Source: Pseudomonadota bacterium | Lineage (GTDB): Bacteria; Pseudomonadota; Gammaproteobacteria; Steroidobacterales; Steroidobacteraceae | NCBI GenBank assembly: GCA_016713725.1 | Contig: JADJOO010000019.1 | Span: 19,979 to 83,978 of the forward strand | Length of the DNA: 64,000 nucleotides | Direction of reading: 5' to 3' | In this document: piece after piece, positions 45,999-54,910 of the stretch | Numbering within the stretch: position 1 is the stretch's first letter | How the letters are laid out: every line of letters starts with the position of its first letter | Translations under genes and position numbers: made by a program | The notes under the pieces: model-generated | Databases searched by the model: none | Told to the model about the DNA's origin: nothing | The model's input: the letters and a program-made list of their open reading frames with translations, nothing else

Positions 45999-46358
45999 AT
46001 GGAGTTCAACCTTTTATCCTGGTGGCAACGCAAGCGCATTCAGGCGACCGTGCAATTGTCCGGTCGCCCAATGCAGTTTCATCACGTCACCAACCCCTAT
46101 CACGCCGTCAGCATCAAGGCGGGTAATCGCTGTCAGCAGACGGCGCTGAAGTATGGTCGGCAGCGCTTCCTCTCCGGTGAAGCGCCGCAGCTGCCGCAAC
46201 CAACGTGCGACAACCGGGCGTGCGAATGTCGATACGTCCATCACGAGGACCGTCGCGAGGGCTCCGACCGCCGCCAGCGCGATGTGCGGGATGTATGGGC
46301 GGTTGGTTCACAATTGGCAACGAGTGGGGACGTCGGGCGAGCCACGGGCGGAGAGTGA
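45999..46358 (+). CDS. small Cys-rich conserved-looking hypothetical protein
   Basis: A 119-aa gene with a perfect GGAGGAA ribosome site before its ATG. The product starts MEFNLLSWWQRKRIQATVQL, has a central HHVTNPYHAVSIKAGNRCQQ and ends with a Cys cluster and charged tail, PTCDNRACECRYVHHEDRRE followed by GSDRR. The C-x4-C-x-C plus H-H could bind a metal or haem; the pattern is characteristic but I do not know a named family. A longer in-frame start at 45603 is rejected for lack of protein-like sequence. It lies just upstream of two c-di-GMP riboswitches, same strand. Confidence 0.7.
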   Translation: MEFNLLSWWQRKRIQATVQLSGRPMQFHHVTNPYHAVSIKAGNRCQQTALKYGRQRFLSGEAPQLPQPTCDNRACECRYVHHEDRREGSDRRQRDVRDVWAVGSQLATSGDVGRATGGE

Positions 46359-46569
46359 CGGATCACTGATTCGTTCAGGTGGCTGTATCAAAGCGCAGGC
46401 AATCGAGCAACGCCTGCAATTCCGCAGCGCGAGGCGAAGCACGGCGATAGTTCCGGGCTTTCAGGCTTTCGCGAACGCACGCAGCGGCCCTGCGTGATGA
46501 TTAAGTTCAATCTGCACCAATTCAGATTCGACCCGGTGTAAAAGGACTTACGGCCGAGGATTGGCTGCA

Positions 46570-46655
46570 CGAAGAGGCACACCTGTCGCGAGGCAGGGCC
46601 GCAAAGCCACGGATCTCCCGGAGTAACGGGACGAAAGCCGGGCTTCCGAAACACC
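46570..46655 (+). ncRNA. cyclic-di-GMP-I riboswitch (GEMM), copy 1
   Basis: The core matches the GEMM class: GGCACACC, P2 CCTGTC-GCGA-GGCAGG with its GNRA tetraloop, then CCGCAAAGCC, ACGGATC, P3 TCCCG/CGGGA and AAGCCGGGCTTCC. The conserved GCAAAGCC and GCCGGG are intact; small deviations (GGCACACC for GGCAAACC, CTTCC for TTGCC) suggest a diverged but recognisable aptamer. Downstream there is no normal gene for 170 nt and then a strong terminator (46804-46831). Confidence 0.88.
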
Positions 46656-46709
46656 ACCGTCGACTTGGGTTGCGTGCGAGTGCATTGCACGCCAGCGCTC
46701 ACGCAGTGC

Positions 46710-46783
46710 ATGGCTGCAATGCGGGTCGGTATGCAACAGATTGTGCGAAGGTGATAGCTGTCGCTAAGAAGAAGACGAAGTAG
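46710..46783 (+). other. two overlapping tiny reading frames after riboswitch 1
   Basis: ATG at 46710 codes MAAMRVGMQQIVRR and stops at 46754; a GTG inside that stop (GTGA, 46751) codes VIAVAKKKTK to 46783. The 4-bp overlap imitates translational coupling, but lengths of 14 and 10 residues are too short to call genes. A lysine-rich peptide under riboswitch control is possible; equally the RNA may be non-coding. Confidence 0.3.
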
Positions 46784-46803
46784 AGCTCGGTGGTCATTGC
46801 GAG

Positions 46804-46831
46804 AGAGGCAGGAAAACCTGCCTCTTTTTTT
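46804..46831 (+). terminator. strong intrinsic terminator ending the riboswitch-1 transcript
   Basis: AGAGGCAGG (46804-46812) pairs with CCTGCCTCT (46817-46825) around AAAA, followed by seven T in all. Confidence 0.95.
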
Positions 46832-47219
46832 GTCACCATTCAGCGCAGGCGACGGCCGCAACGACGGCGCTTCGATCTGCAAACACGCCACGCGGGCAGC
46901 ACCACGCATCGAGCCACTCGAATATTCTTCGAGTGATTTTCGTACGTATCGCATGTGACATAAGTCGGAGAGGCGTAGGCGAGATTTCGTCCGCACGTCT
47001 CTGAAAGTGCTTGAGATCATTGCCGGTGACACACGCGTACGACGAGTTATGTCTGCGATGTGCGACAAATTCGCACTTGTTCCTATCGTGCGTGTGTCGA
47101 TACTTGGCTCGCGCCGTACGGGCCTGTGATGACTCCGGGATGGAGATACAACGCAGGGCACCCTGACGGCGTCGGTCCAACCTGGATGAGTGGACCGCGG
47201 CCTTCGGGCCGAATGCTGA
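46832..47219. other. intergenic region between the riboswitch units
   Basis: About 390 bp without a convincing gene on either strand; a long leftward open frame here also runs antisense through both riboswitches and is not protein-like. One perfect hairpin is present, CACTCGAA-TATTC-TTCGAGTG (46915-46935). The promoter of riboswitch 2 should lie in the last 100-150 bp. Confidence 0.4.
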
Positions 47220-47297
47220 CAAAGGCAAACCTGCCGTAAGGCGGGGTCGCAAAACCTCCGGTCCTCGGAATTTTTCGAGGATAGCGGGGCTGCCGGC
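47220..47297 (+). ncRNA. cyclic-di-GMP-I riboswitch (GEMM), copy 2
   Basis: P1 GGCA (47224-47227) pairs with TGCC (47291-47294). AAACC is followed by P2 CCTGCC-GTAA-GGCGGG with a GNRA loop, GTCGCAAAACC, CCGG, P3 CCTCG/CGAGG and GATAGCGGGGCTGCC, very like the 3' half of the Vibrio Vc2 aptamer. It heads the leader of the Ig-like/FN3 gene, 205 nt before its start. Two hairpins in between (47361-47379 and 47417-47429) lack U-tracts, so control may be at translation. Confidence 0.9.
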
Positions 47298-47501
47298 AGT
47301 CGATAGCTCCCCATGGTCAGTACGACCTTTGGAGCATCAACCCGCGCAACCCGTCTTGGTCCTGCCGCATCACGGCAGGCGCCACGTTGCGTCATTGCCT
47401 GAGTCAACCACGAAACGCGCCACAGGCGCAGGCATTGAAAAAAATTGGGGTTGACGGATGCGCGCAATTGCCAGGTGCGATCGCGCGAGAGGGCCGCACT
47501 A

Positions 47502-48143
47502 GTGAATCGATTCCTGTTTTCTCGAGGCAAGTCTCCAGTCGTCGCGATCCTGTGTCTGGTGTTGTATATCTTCCAGCCAGCGATCGCATCTGCGGCCAAT
47601 CGAGCGCCGTCCATCTCCGGCACTCCCGCCACCACGGCCTTCGTTGGCAAAACCTACTTGTTCCAGCCAACAGCGTCGGACCCCGATGGCAACAAGCTAA
47701 CGTACAAGATCGCCAGGAAGCCAGCCTGGGCTACGTTCAGCAACGCCACGGGCAGCCTGACGGGTACCCCAGCGTCGTCTCGCATCGGGACGTATTCGAA
47801 AATTGTCATCAGCGTAAGCGATGGCATCGTGACGAGGTCGCTGCCCGCATTTACGATCAAGGTGGTGCAGGCTACGTCGACCGCATCACCGGTGACGTTG
47901 TCATGGGTGCGCCCAACACAGAATGTCGACGGCACCCAGCTCGCAAACCTGGCCGGGTACCGGATTCACTACGGCAAGGTGTCGGGCCAGTACGACTATT
48001 CAGTGTCCATCGGCAGTCCAAGTATCACGTCGGCCACGATCGAGAAGCTGGCTCCGGCAAGGTGGTATTTCGCAGTCACGGCCGTCACGAGTTCCGGGAC
48101 TCAGAGCGACTACTCCGCGGAACTCAGCAAAGCCGTGCTCTGA
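47502..48143 (+). CDS. secreted Ig-like (He_PIG) plus fibronectin type III protein
   Basis: The 213-aa precursor has a signal peptide (FLFSRGKSPVVAILCLVLYI to ASA) and then a He_PIG-type Ig domain: RAPSISGTPATTAFVGKTYL, FQPTASDPDGNKLTYKI, FSNATGSLTGTPAS and IVISVSDG. A fibronectin III domain follows (ATSTASPVTLSWVRPTQNVD, GYRIHYGKVSGQYDYS, ARWYFAVTAVTSSGTQSDYS). Such domains occur in adhesins and matrix proteins. The GTG at 47502 is chosen because it starts the signal peptide; a TTG at 47445 is also in frame. Control by a c-di-GMP riboswitch fits a biofilm or surface role. Confidence 0.82.
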   Translation: MNRFLFSRGKSPVVAILCLVLYIFQPAIASAANRAPSISGTPATTAFVGKTYLFQPTASDPDGNKLTYKIARKPAWATFSNATGSLTGTPASSRIGTYSKIVISVSDGIVTRSLPAFTIKVVQATSTASPVTLSWVRPTQNVDGTQLANLAGYRIHYGKVSGQYDYSVSIGSPSITSATIEKLAPARWYFAVTAVTSSGTQSDYSAELSKAVL

Positions 48144-48224
48144 GTTTTGTGCCGAGGAGCAGATGGGCGGCATGTTCAGTCGCCGGCGCCGGGCACGCAG
48201 CCCGTGCTGGTACCCTGACACGTC

Positions 48225-49214
48225 ATGAACATCCGCTATCGCTGGTTGGCGCTGGTCCTGTGCGCCGCCTTCCTGGTCAATCTGCCGGCCCGCGCCGACG
48301 ATACGCTGGAGGAGGTTCTGGTCACGGGCCACCAACCTGGACCGGGACTATGGAAGGTGACTCGTGCAGGCGATCCGCACGGGCACGTGCTCTGGATTCT
48401 CGGCAACCACAGTCCGTTGCCAAAGAGAATGACTTGGCGCTCCGCGGAGCTTGCAGAAGTGCTGGCGGTGTCTCAGGCAGTGCTGGCGCCCGTGTCGGTA
48501 AGTGCCTCCGCGGGGCCGTTGGGTGGCATCACCTTGCTGCCATCGTTGATCGGCGTGCGCAGCAATCCCGACGACAAGCGCCTGCAGGAAGTCGTGCCTG
48601 CCGATCTCTATGCGCGCTGGCTGCCGCTCAAGGCGCGATACCTGGGGAAAGATGCCGGCGTCGAAGACTGGCGTCCAATCTTCGCCGCGCAGGAGCTGTA
48701 TCGCGCTGCGCTGAAAAAGAACGATCTGGTGCCGTACGACGGCGTCTGGCCTGCAGTCGAAAAGCTCGCTCGCAAAGCACGGGTGCCGATCACGGTACCG
48801 GCGATCGAACTCAAGGTGGTGAAGGCAAGGGCCGCGATCAAGGAGTTCAAGTCGACCCCGTTCGCCGACGTCGAGTGCTTCTCGCGCACGCTGCAGCGGC
48901 TCGAGTCCGACCTGGACCTGATGCGCGAGCGCGCGAATGCGTGGGCCGTCGGCGACGTCGCACGCTTGAGGCAGCTCGCGCCCATCGAGCGGGCGAGCGC
49001 GTGCATCGGCGTGATGCTGGAGTCGTCGTTCATGCAGCAACGGGGCTTCGGTGACGTGCTGGAGCGCGCCAGGAATGCATGGCTGACTGCGGCCGAGAAG
49101 TCACTCGCGAGCAATGAATCCACGGTGGCCGTGTTGTCCGTGGACGAGATACTGAAGCCGGACGGGTACGTCGCCCAATTGAAAAACAGGGGCTACGTCG
49201 TTGCCGACCCTTGA
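48225..49214 (+). CDS. TraB/GumN family protein
   Basis: The 329-aa protein has a signal peptide (YRWLALVLCAAFLVNLPARA) and the TraB/GumN start: LWKVTRAGDPHGHVLWILGN. This family (including GumN and pheromone-shutdown TraB) has a metalloprotease-like fold of poorly known role. The family's second motif near the end is weak here (ESTVAVLSVDEILKPDGYVA). It lies 81 bp after the Ig/FN3 gene and may be a separate unit. Confidence 0.82.
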   Translation: MNIRYRWLALVLCAAFLVNLPARADDTLEEVLVTGHQPGPGLWKVTRAGDPHGHVLWILGNHSPLPKRMTWRSAELAEVLAVSQAVLAPVSVSASAGPLGGITLLPSLIGVRSNPDDKRLQEVVPADLYARWLPLKARYLGKDAGVEDWRPIFAAQELYRAALKKNDLVPYDGVWPAVEKLARKARVPITVPAIELKVVKARAAIKEFKSTPFADVECFSRTLQRLESDLDLMRERANAWAVGDVARLRQLAPIERASACIGVMLESSFMQQRGFGDVLERARNAWLTAAEKSLASNESTVAVLSVDEILKPDGYVAQLKNRGYVVADP

Positions 49215-49348
49215 GCCCGTAGCTCGGGCGAGCGCCGGCGAGCGCGACCTGACCTGAAGGCAACTTAAACCTCAGGGCCGCGTCGCTGCCGCCCTGCGAT
49301 GCATCACTCGCCTACTGTGGTGCAACCTCGTTGCCACCTGGAGTTTCC

Positions 49349-50701
49349 CTAAGGCTTCGATCCGAGCAGCGCCAGCGCTGCGACGGTATTGATCTGTGCA
49401 CCCGGCGCGACGGCAGGCAGTTCGACGAAGAAATCGGGGTTGTGGTTGGAGTAGGGGAAGAGCCTCCCTTGCTTCTGCGCAGCTGCGACCTGTGCGGGCG
49501 GGGCGACACCGATCAAGAGAAACACGTAGGGCGTGTTCAGTGGAGCGAATGCCTCCTGGAAATCCTCCGAACCCATCACCGTTGGAAAATTTCCAACGAC
49601 CTTGCCTTCGCCCAGCAGCGCGACGAGCCCCGGGCGCAGGCGCTCGACCAGGGTCGGGTCGTTGACCAGCGGTCCAGCATGGCCTTTCATCGTACGAGTC
49701 GGCATCCGGTCCGCGGGCACGCCGGCCGCCGCGGCGATGCCGTTACCGATTTCGTCGACGCGCTTGAGCATGAGTTCGCGCACCTGCGGCTTGAGCCAGC
49801 GCAGGTTGAGCAGCAACGTGGCCGACTCGGGGATCACGTTGTTGTCACGGCCCGCCCGGATCGCCCCGACCGTGAGCACGGCCGGTGCCTGCGGATCGAT
49901 GGTCCGGCTGACGATCGTCTGGTAGGCGAGCACGGCTTGCGCTGCCATGACGACCGGGTCGATCGCCAGCTCCGGCGCCGAGCCGTGCCCGCCGACACCC
50001 CGGAACTCGACGTCGAGCTGGTCGACGCCTGCCATGCGCACGCCGGCGGTGTTGGACACCATGCCGACGGCGGCCGGCGCCGTGTGGCTGCCGAGCGCGA
50101 AATCCGGTCTGGGAAAGCCCCGGGTCCACAACCCGTCGTCGACCATCGCTTTTGCGCCGAGGCCCACTTCTTCCGCCCGTTGCGCGTAGACGACGAGGGT
50201 GCCGGAGCATTCGGCCTTGAGCTTCGTCATGGCCGAGGCCGCGCCGAGCAACCAGGTAATGTGCGCGTCGTGGCCACACGCATGCATCACGTCCACCTCG
50301 CTGCCATCGGCCAGCGTCTGCGGCTTCAACGCGGCCCAGGGCAGGCCCGTCGTTTCTCGCACGCCGCCGTTGGCATCCATGTCGGCGCGATACCAGAGCG
50401 TCGGGCCCGGGCCGTTCTTCAGCACGCCGACGACGCCGGTCCTGCCGATTCCGGTCGTCACCGTGTAGCCGAGCTGCCGGAGTTCCGCCGCGACGATGCC
50501 TGCGGTGCGTGCCTCGGTGAAGGCGAGTTCCGGGTTGGCGTGCAGGTCCTTGAACGTCGCCTCGAGCCGCGGCGTGTCGGCTGCGATCACAGCCTTGACC
50601 TTGTCGATCAGCGCCTGCGATTGGGCTTGTACCGTCGTGTGTCCTGAAATCGCGGCCACGAACGTCATGCAAAGGACGGTTCGGCGCAGGGTCTGGAGCA
50701 T
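49349..50701 (-). CDS. secreted M20D-type amidohydrolase
   Basis: The 450-aa protein has a signal peptide (MTFVAAISGHTTVQA) and the M20D fold: DLHANPELAFTE, ADMDA, HACGHDAH (metal-binding), YAQRAEEVGLGAKAMVDDGL with the catalytic Glu pair, and GSEDFQEAF. Homologues hydrolyse N-acyl amino acids, hippurate or indole-acetyl conjugates; the substrate here is unknown. It precedes nothing in an obvious operon; the exchanger gene lies 16 bp upstream on the same strand. Confidence 0.9.
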   Translation of the reverse strand: MLQTLRRTVLCMTFVAAISGHTTVQAQSQALIDKVKAVIAADTPRLEATFKDLHANPELAFTEARTAGIVAAELRQLGYTVTTGIGRTGVVGVLKNGPGPTLWYRADMDANGGVRETTGLPWAALKPQTLADGSEVDVMHACGHDAHITWLLGAASAMTKLKAECSGTLVVYAQRAEEVGLGAKAMVDDGLWTRGFPRPDFALGSHTAPAAVGMVSNTAGVRMAGVDQLDVEFRGVGGHGSAPELAIDPVVMAAQAVLAYQTIVSRTIDPQAPAVLTVGAIRAGRDNNVIPESATLLLNLRWLKPQVRELMLKRVDEIGNGIAAAAGVPADRMPTRTMKGHAGPLVNDPTLVERLRPGLVALLGEGKVVGNFPTVMGSEDFQEAFAPLNTPYVFLLIGVAPPAQVAAAQKQGRLFPYSNHNPDFFVELPAVAPGAQINTVAALALLGSKP

Positions 50702-50717
50702 GGCAACCTCGGATTTC

Positions 50718-51785
50718 TCAGGGAACCAGAGCGAGGAAAAGGAACGCGACGAAAATCACGACCTGGGCGGCGCCCTGCATCATGTTGGTGCGGCCGTTGC
50801 CGAGACCGATCGAACAGACGAACAGGCTCAGCACGAGCAGGATCATGTCCTTTGGCGCGAGTCCCAGGGTCAGCGGCAGGTCCAGCAGGACAGCCACCAG
50901 CACGACGACCGGGATCGTCAGGCCGATGCTGGCGAGCGCGGAGCCGAACGCAAGGTTCATGCTGGTCTGGAGTCGATTGGCGAGCGCCGCACGAACGGCG
51001 GACACGCTCTCGGGCAGCAGCACCACCATCGCGATGATGATGCCGACGATCGCGCGCGGCGCACCCGCCGCAGCGACCGCCGCTTCGATAGCGGGCGAGA
51101 GTATCTTCGCGAGCCCGACGACGACGACCAGCGAAATCACGAGCAGCGCGAAGCTCAGCCAGGATTCGCGCTTCGAAGGTGGTGGCGCGTGCACCGCCTC
51201 GTTGCTTGTGTCACTGGCCGGCAGGAAGTAGTCGCGGTTGCGCACCGTCTGGAAGAACACGAACGAGCACCACACCAGCAGGGAACTGCTGCCGACGAAC
51301 AGCAGTTGCGTCGTCGAGTAGCTCGCGCCAGGGGCGCTGATTGTGAAGACCGGCATGATCAGGACGAGGGTTGCGAGCGTGGTCAGCGCGGCCAGGGCGG
51401 GCCCGGCGCCTTCGATGCGAAATGATTGCTCGCGATGGCGCAGGGCGCCGAGCAGCACGCAGATGCCGATGACGCCGCTGCTGATGATCATGACCGTGGC
51501 GTAGATCGTGTCGCGCGCGAGCGCAGCCTTGTCCGCGCCGCCCGCCAGCATCAACGAGACGATCAGTGCGACTTCGATGGCGGTGACGGCGAGCGCGAGG
51601 ACCAGCGTCCCGTACGGTTCCCCGACCCGGTGTGCCACGACTTCGGCGTGGTGCACTGCGGACACCACCGCGGTCAGCAGCATCACCGTGCTGGCAATGG
51701 TCAGGACCTGGCTCGAGGGGAGCCACAGTGCGGCAAGCAGCAGCGCGGCGGCGAGCAACGGCACGATTTTATGCCAGAGAGACAT
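50718..51785 (-). CDS. Ca2+/H+ antiporter, ChaA-like
   Basis: The 355-aa inner-membrane protein has about ten or eleven hydrophobic helices and the paired cation-exchange (CaCA) motifs: GTLVLALAVTAIEVALIV in the first half and VVLLPESVSAVRAALANRLQ in the second, each with a conserved Glu in the membrane. ChaA of E. coli exports Ca2+, Na+ or K+ for H+. A hydrophilic loop around residue 200 divides the halves. It is divergent from sucA. Confidence 0.88.
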   Translation of the reverse strand: MSLWHKIVPLLAAALLLAALWLPSSQVLTIASTVMLLTAVVSAVHHAEVVAHRVGEPYGTLVLALAVTAIEVALIVSLMLAGGADKAALARDTIYATVMIISSGVIGICVLLGALRHREQSFRIEGAGPALAALTTLATLVLIMPVFTISAPGASYSTTQLLFVGSSSLLVWCSFVFFQTVRNRDYFLPASDTSNEAVHAPPPSKRESWLSFALLVISLVVVVGLAKILSPAIEAAVAAAGAPRAIVGIIIAMVVLLPESVSAVRAALANRLQTSMNLAFGSALASIGLTIPVVVLVAVLLDLPLTLGLAPKDMILLVLSLFVCSIGLGNGRTNMMQGAAQVVIFVAFLFLALVP

Positions 51786-52001
51786 TTCAGCTCCGCGAGA
51801 ATGGCGTGGGTGCTGCGATTTTGCCGCAGCGCCGGGTGCAGACGACCGGACTGTAACTTGCCCGTCGCCCCGGAGGGCACGTTCCGCCAGCCCGGCGCCG
51901 GTTTGCTGTTCGGCCTCCCCGATTTCGCTAAACTACCGAGCCCACTTTCCTGGACGGAACACGTGGATCCGGCCGCCTGCCGGTCCCGAACTTGGGAAGC
52001 G

Positions 52002-54910
52002 ATGACTGAAACAAACACAATGTTGACGGCGATCCCGTTGGCCGCCGGCAATGACGCGTACGTCGAAGCGATGTACGAGGCCTATTTGACGAGTCCCGAG
52101 TCGGTCGCGCCGGAGTGGCGCGGAGTATTCGCGACCCTCGGACCGTCGGCGGAGGATGTCGCCCACGGCCGCTGATCGAGGAACTGGCTCGACGCGCCAG
52201 GACCCCGCGTCGGCCATTGCCGGCAGCGCCGGTCGCGGCGGGTCCCGCGGGCTCGCCCCCGCTGGGCGATTCGGCCGCAGCCAAGCAGGGCGCCGTCTCG
52301 CGGCTGATCCAGATTTACGCCAACCGCGGTCACCTGATCGCGGACATTGATCCGCTCGGCCTCACGGTGCGTCCAGTACCAAAGGTGCTGGGGCTCGACT
52401 ACCTGGGCCTCACCGAGGCCGACCTCGACACCGAGTTCCTGACGGGCAGCCGCAACGGCGCGATCAAGCCCAGGCTCAAGCTGCGCGAAATCATCGCCCA
52501 GCTGCGGCACATCTACTGCGGCACCATCGGCGCCGAGTTTGCGCACGTGTCCGACGAGACCGAGCGCCTCTGGCTGCAGGACCGCTTCCAGGTCGGTCGC
52601 ATGCACCAGGCGCTCCCTGCCGAATCACGCAAGGAGATCCTGCGCCACCTGACGATGGCCGAAGGTCTCGAGCGCTACCTCGCAACGCGTTATCCCGCGC
52701 AGAAGCGATTTTCGCTCGAAGGCGGCGACAGCCTGATCCCGCTGCTCGAGGAAGTCCTCCAGAGTGGCGGTTCGAGCGGGGTCGAGGACATCGTCTTCGG
52801 CATGGCGCATCGTGGCCGGCTCAACGTCCTGGTCAACGTCCTCGGCAAGTCACCCGAGGCGCTGTTCTCCGAGTTCGAGGGCAAGTACGACCTGAAGAAG
52901 CTCAAGGGTTCGGGCGACGTGAAGTACCACAAGGGCTTCTCGTGCGACGTGAAGACCCCGTCAGGCAATGTCCACGTCGCGCTGGCGTTCAACCCGTCGC
53001 ACCTCGAGGTCGTGAACGCGGTCGTCGAAGGCTCGGTACGTGCACGTCAGGAGCGCCGCGGCGACGAGCGCGGTGACAAGGTCATGCCCGTGCTGATTCA
53101 TGGCGATTCGGCATTTGCCGGACAGGGCGTGATCCAGGAAACCCTGCAGATGTCGCAGGCCCGCGGGTTCTACACGGGTGGCACGCTTCACCTGATCGTC
53201 AACAACCAGGTCGGTTTCACGACGCACGACCCACGCGACACGCGTTCCACGCTCTATTGCAGCGATGTCGCGAAGATGATCGAAGCGCCGATCCTGCACG
53301 TGAACGGCGACGACCCGGAAGCGGTGGTGTTCGCGGCGCGCTTCGCCGTCGACTATCGCATGAAGTTCCACAAGGACGTCGTCATCGATCTCGTCTGCTA
53401 TCGCCGACTCGGGCACAACGAGGCCGACGAGCCGGCGGCGACGCAGCCGGTCATGTACGCAACGATCCGCACGAAGCCGACCACGCGGCAGCTCTATGCC
53501 GACAGGCTGGTGGCCGAAGGCGTGATTTCGTCGAGTGATGCTGCAGCACTGGTAGAGCAGTACCGTCGTGGACTCGACGAAGGCAAGCCGCAGACGAAGA
53601 ACGTGCTCGGCCTGATCGGCAACAAGCACACCGTCGACTGGACCAGGTACCACGACGTCGACTGGTCGGAGGAAATCCGCTCGGGCGTGAAGCCGGCATT
53701 GTTGAAGGACCTTGCGGTCAAGGTCACGACGTTCCCCGAAGGCTTCACGCTGCATCGCCAGGTGCAGAAGATCGTCGATGACCGTCGCAGGATGGCGGCC
53801 GGCCAGCTGATGGTGGACTGGGGTTTTGCCGAGACGCTCGCCTACGCGAGCCTGCTCGAGGAAGGCCATGAGATTCGCCTCACGGGGCAGGACAGCGGCC
53901 GCGGCACCTTCTTCCATCGGCATGCGGTGGGCCACGACCAGGGCACGGGTGCGACGCACATCCCGCTCAAGCACCTGAAGCCCGGGCAGCCGCGTTTCCG
54001 CGTGACGGATTCGCTGCTGTCCGAGGAAGCCGTGCTGGGTTTCGAATACGGCTACTCGATCACCGATCCGAATTGCCTCGTCATCTGGGAAGGCCAGTTT
54101 GGCGACTTCGCGAACGGCGCTCAGGTGATCATCGATCAATTCATTTCATCGGGCGAAGCGAAGTGGGGCCGTTACTGCGGGCTCACGCTGTTCCTGCCGC
54201 ATGGCTACGAAGGGCAGGGGCCCGAACACTCCTCGGCCAGGCTCGAGCGTTTTCTGCAGCTTTGCGCCGAGAACAACATGCAGGTGTGCGTGCCGTCGAC
54301 GCCCGCACAGATGTTCCACATGCTGCGCCGGCAGATGCTGCGTTCGTTCCGCAAGCCGCTCATCGTCATGACGCCGAAGAGCCTGCTGCGGCACAAGCTG
54401 TCGGTGTCGGCGTTCGACGAGCTCACCAGGGGCTCGTTCCAGTGCGTCGTGAACGAGATCGACGAACTGTCGCCGAAGGACGTCACGCGCGTCGTGTTCT
54501 GCTCGGGCAAGGTCTATTTCGACCTGCTCGAGGCACGCCGCGCCGACGAGGCGCGCAACGTCGCCATCGTGCGCATCGAGCAGCTCTATCCCTTCCCGAC
54601 CGAGGATTACGCCGCGGCACTCGCGCATTACCCGAATGCGCGCGAGATCGTCTGGTGCCAGGAGGAGCCGCAGAACCAGGGCGCGTGGTACCAGATCCGC
54701 CACCGGCTGCAGGATTCGCTGCAGGGTAACCAGGAACTGCTTTACTCGGGCCGCCGTCCGGCCGCCGCACCGGCTACAGGTATCCCGCAATTGCACTCGA
54801 CGGAGCAGCACGGCCTCGTTGCCGCGGCGATCACCGCCTCGACACGGGAACAGTCCTCGCGCGTCACCCCGCATCTGCGCGCCCGGGCCAGCAACAGGAA
54901 GAAGTCATGA
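52002..54910 (+). CDS. sucA: 2-oxoglutarate dehydrogenase E1 (reading frame interrupted)
   Basis: Thiamine-diphosphate enzyme of the TCA cycle. From the ATG at 52002 the frame reads NDAYVEAMYEAYLTSPESVA to EDVAHG and hits a stop; PLIEELARRARTPRRPLPAA continues one frame over. One G/C is missing at 52167-52170. The rest is intact: EDIVFGMAHRGRLNVLVN, HGDSAFAGQGVIQETLQMS, NNQVGFTTHDPRDTRST (cofactor site), FFHRHAVGHDQ and PHGYEGQGPEHSSARLERFL. The repaired length is 969 aa. It overlaps sucB by 4 bp. Confidence 0.95.

Noticed and set aside
45591..47500. Possible genomic island or prophage attachment downstream of tRNA-Arg
   Set aside because: No integrase, no duplicated tRNA 3' end, and no mobile genes were seen; the following genes look resident.
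46388..47650. A 420-codon leftward frame across the riboswitch region
   Set aside because: It is antisense to both riboswitches and a terminator, and its product (Arg/Ser/Cys-rich) has no recognisable fold or ribosome site.
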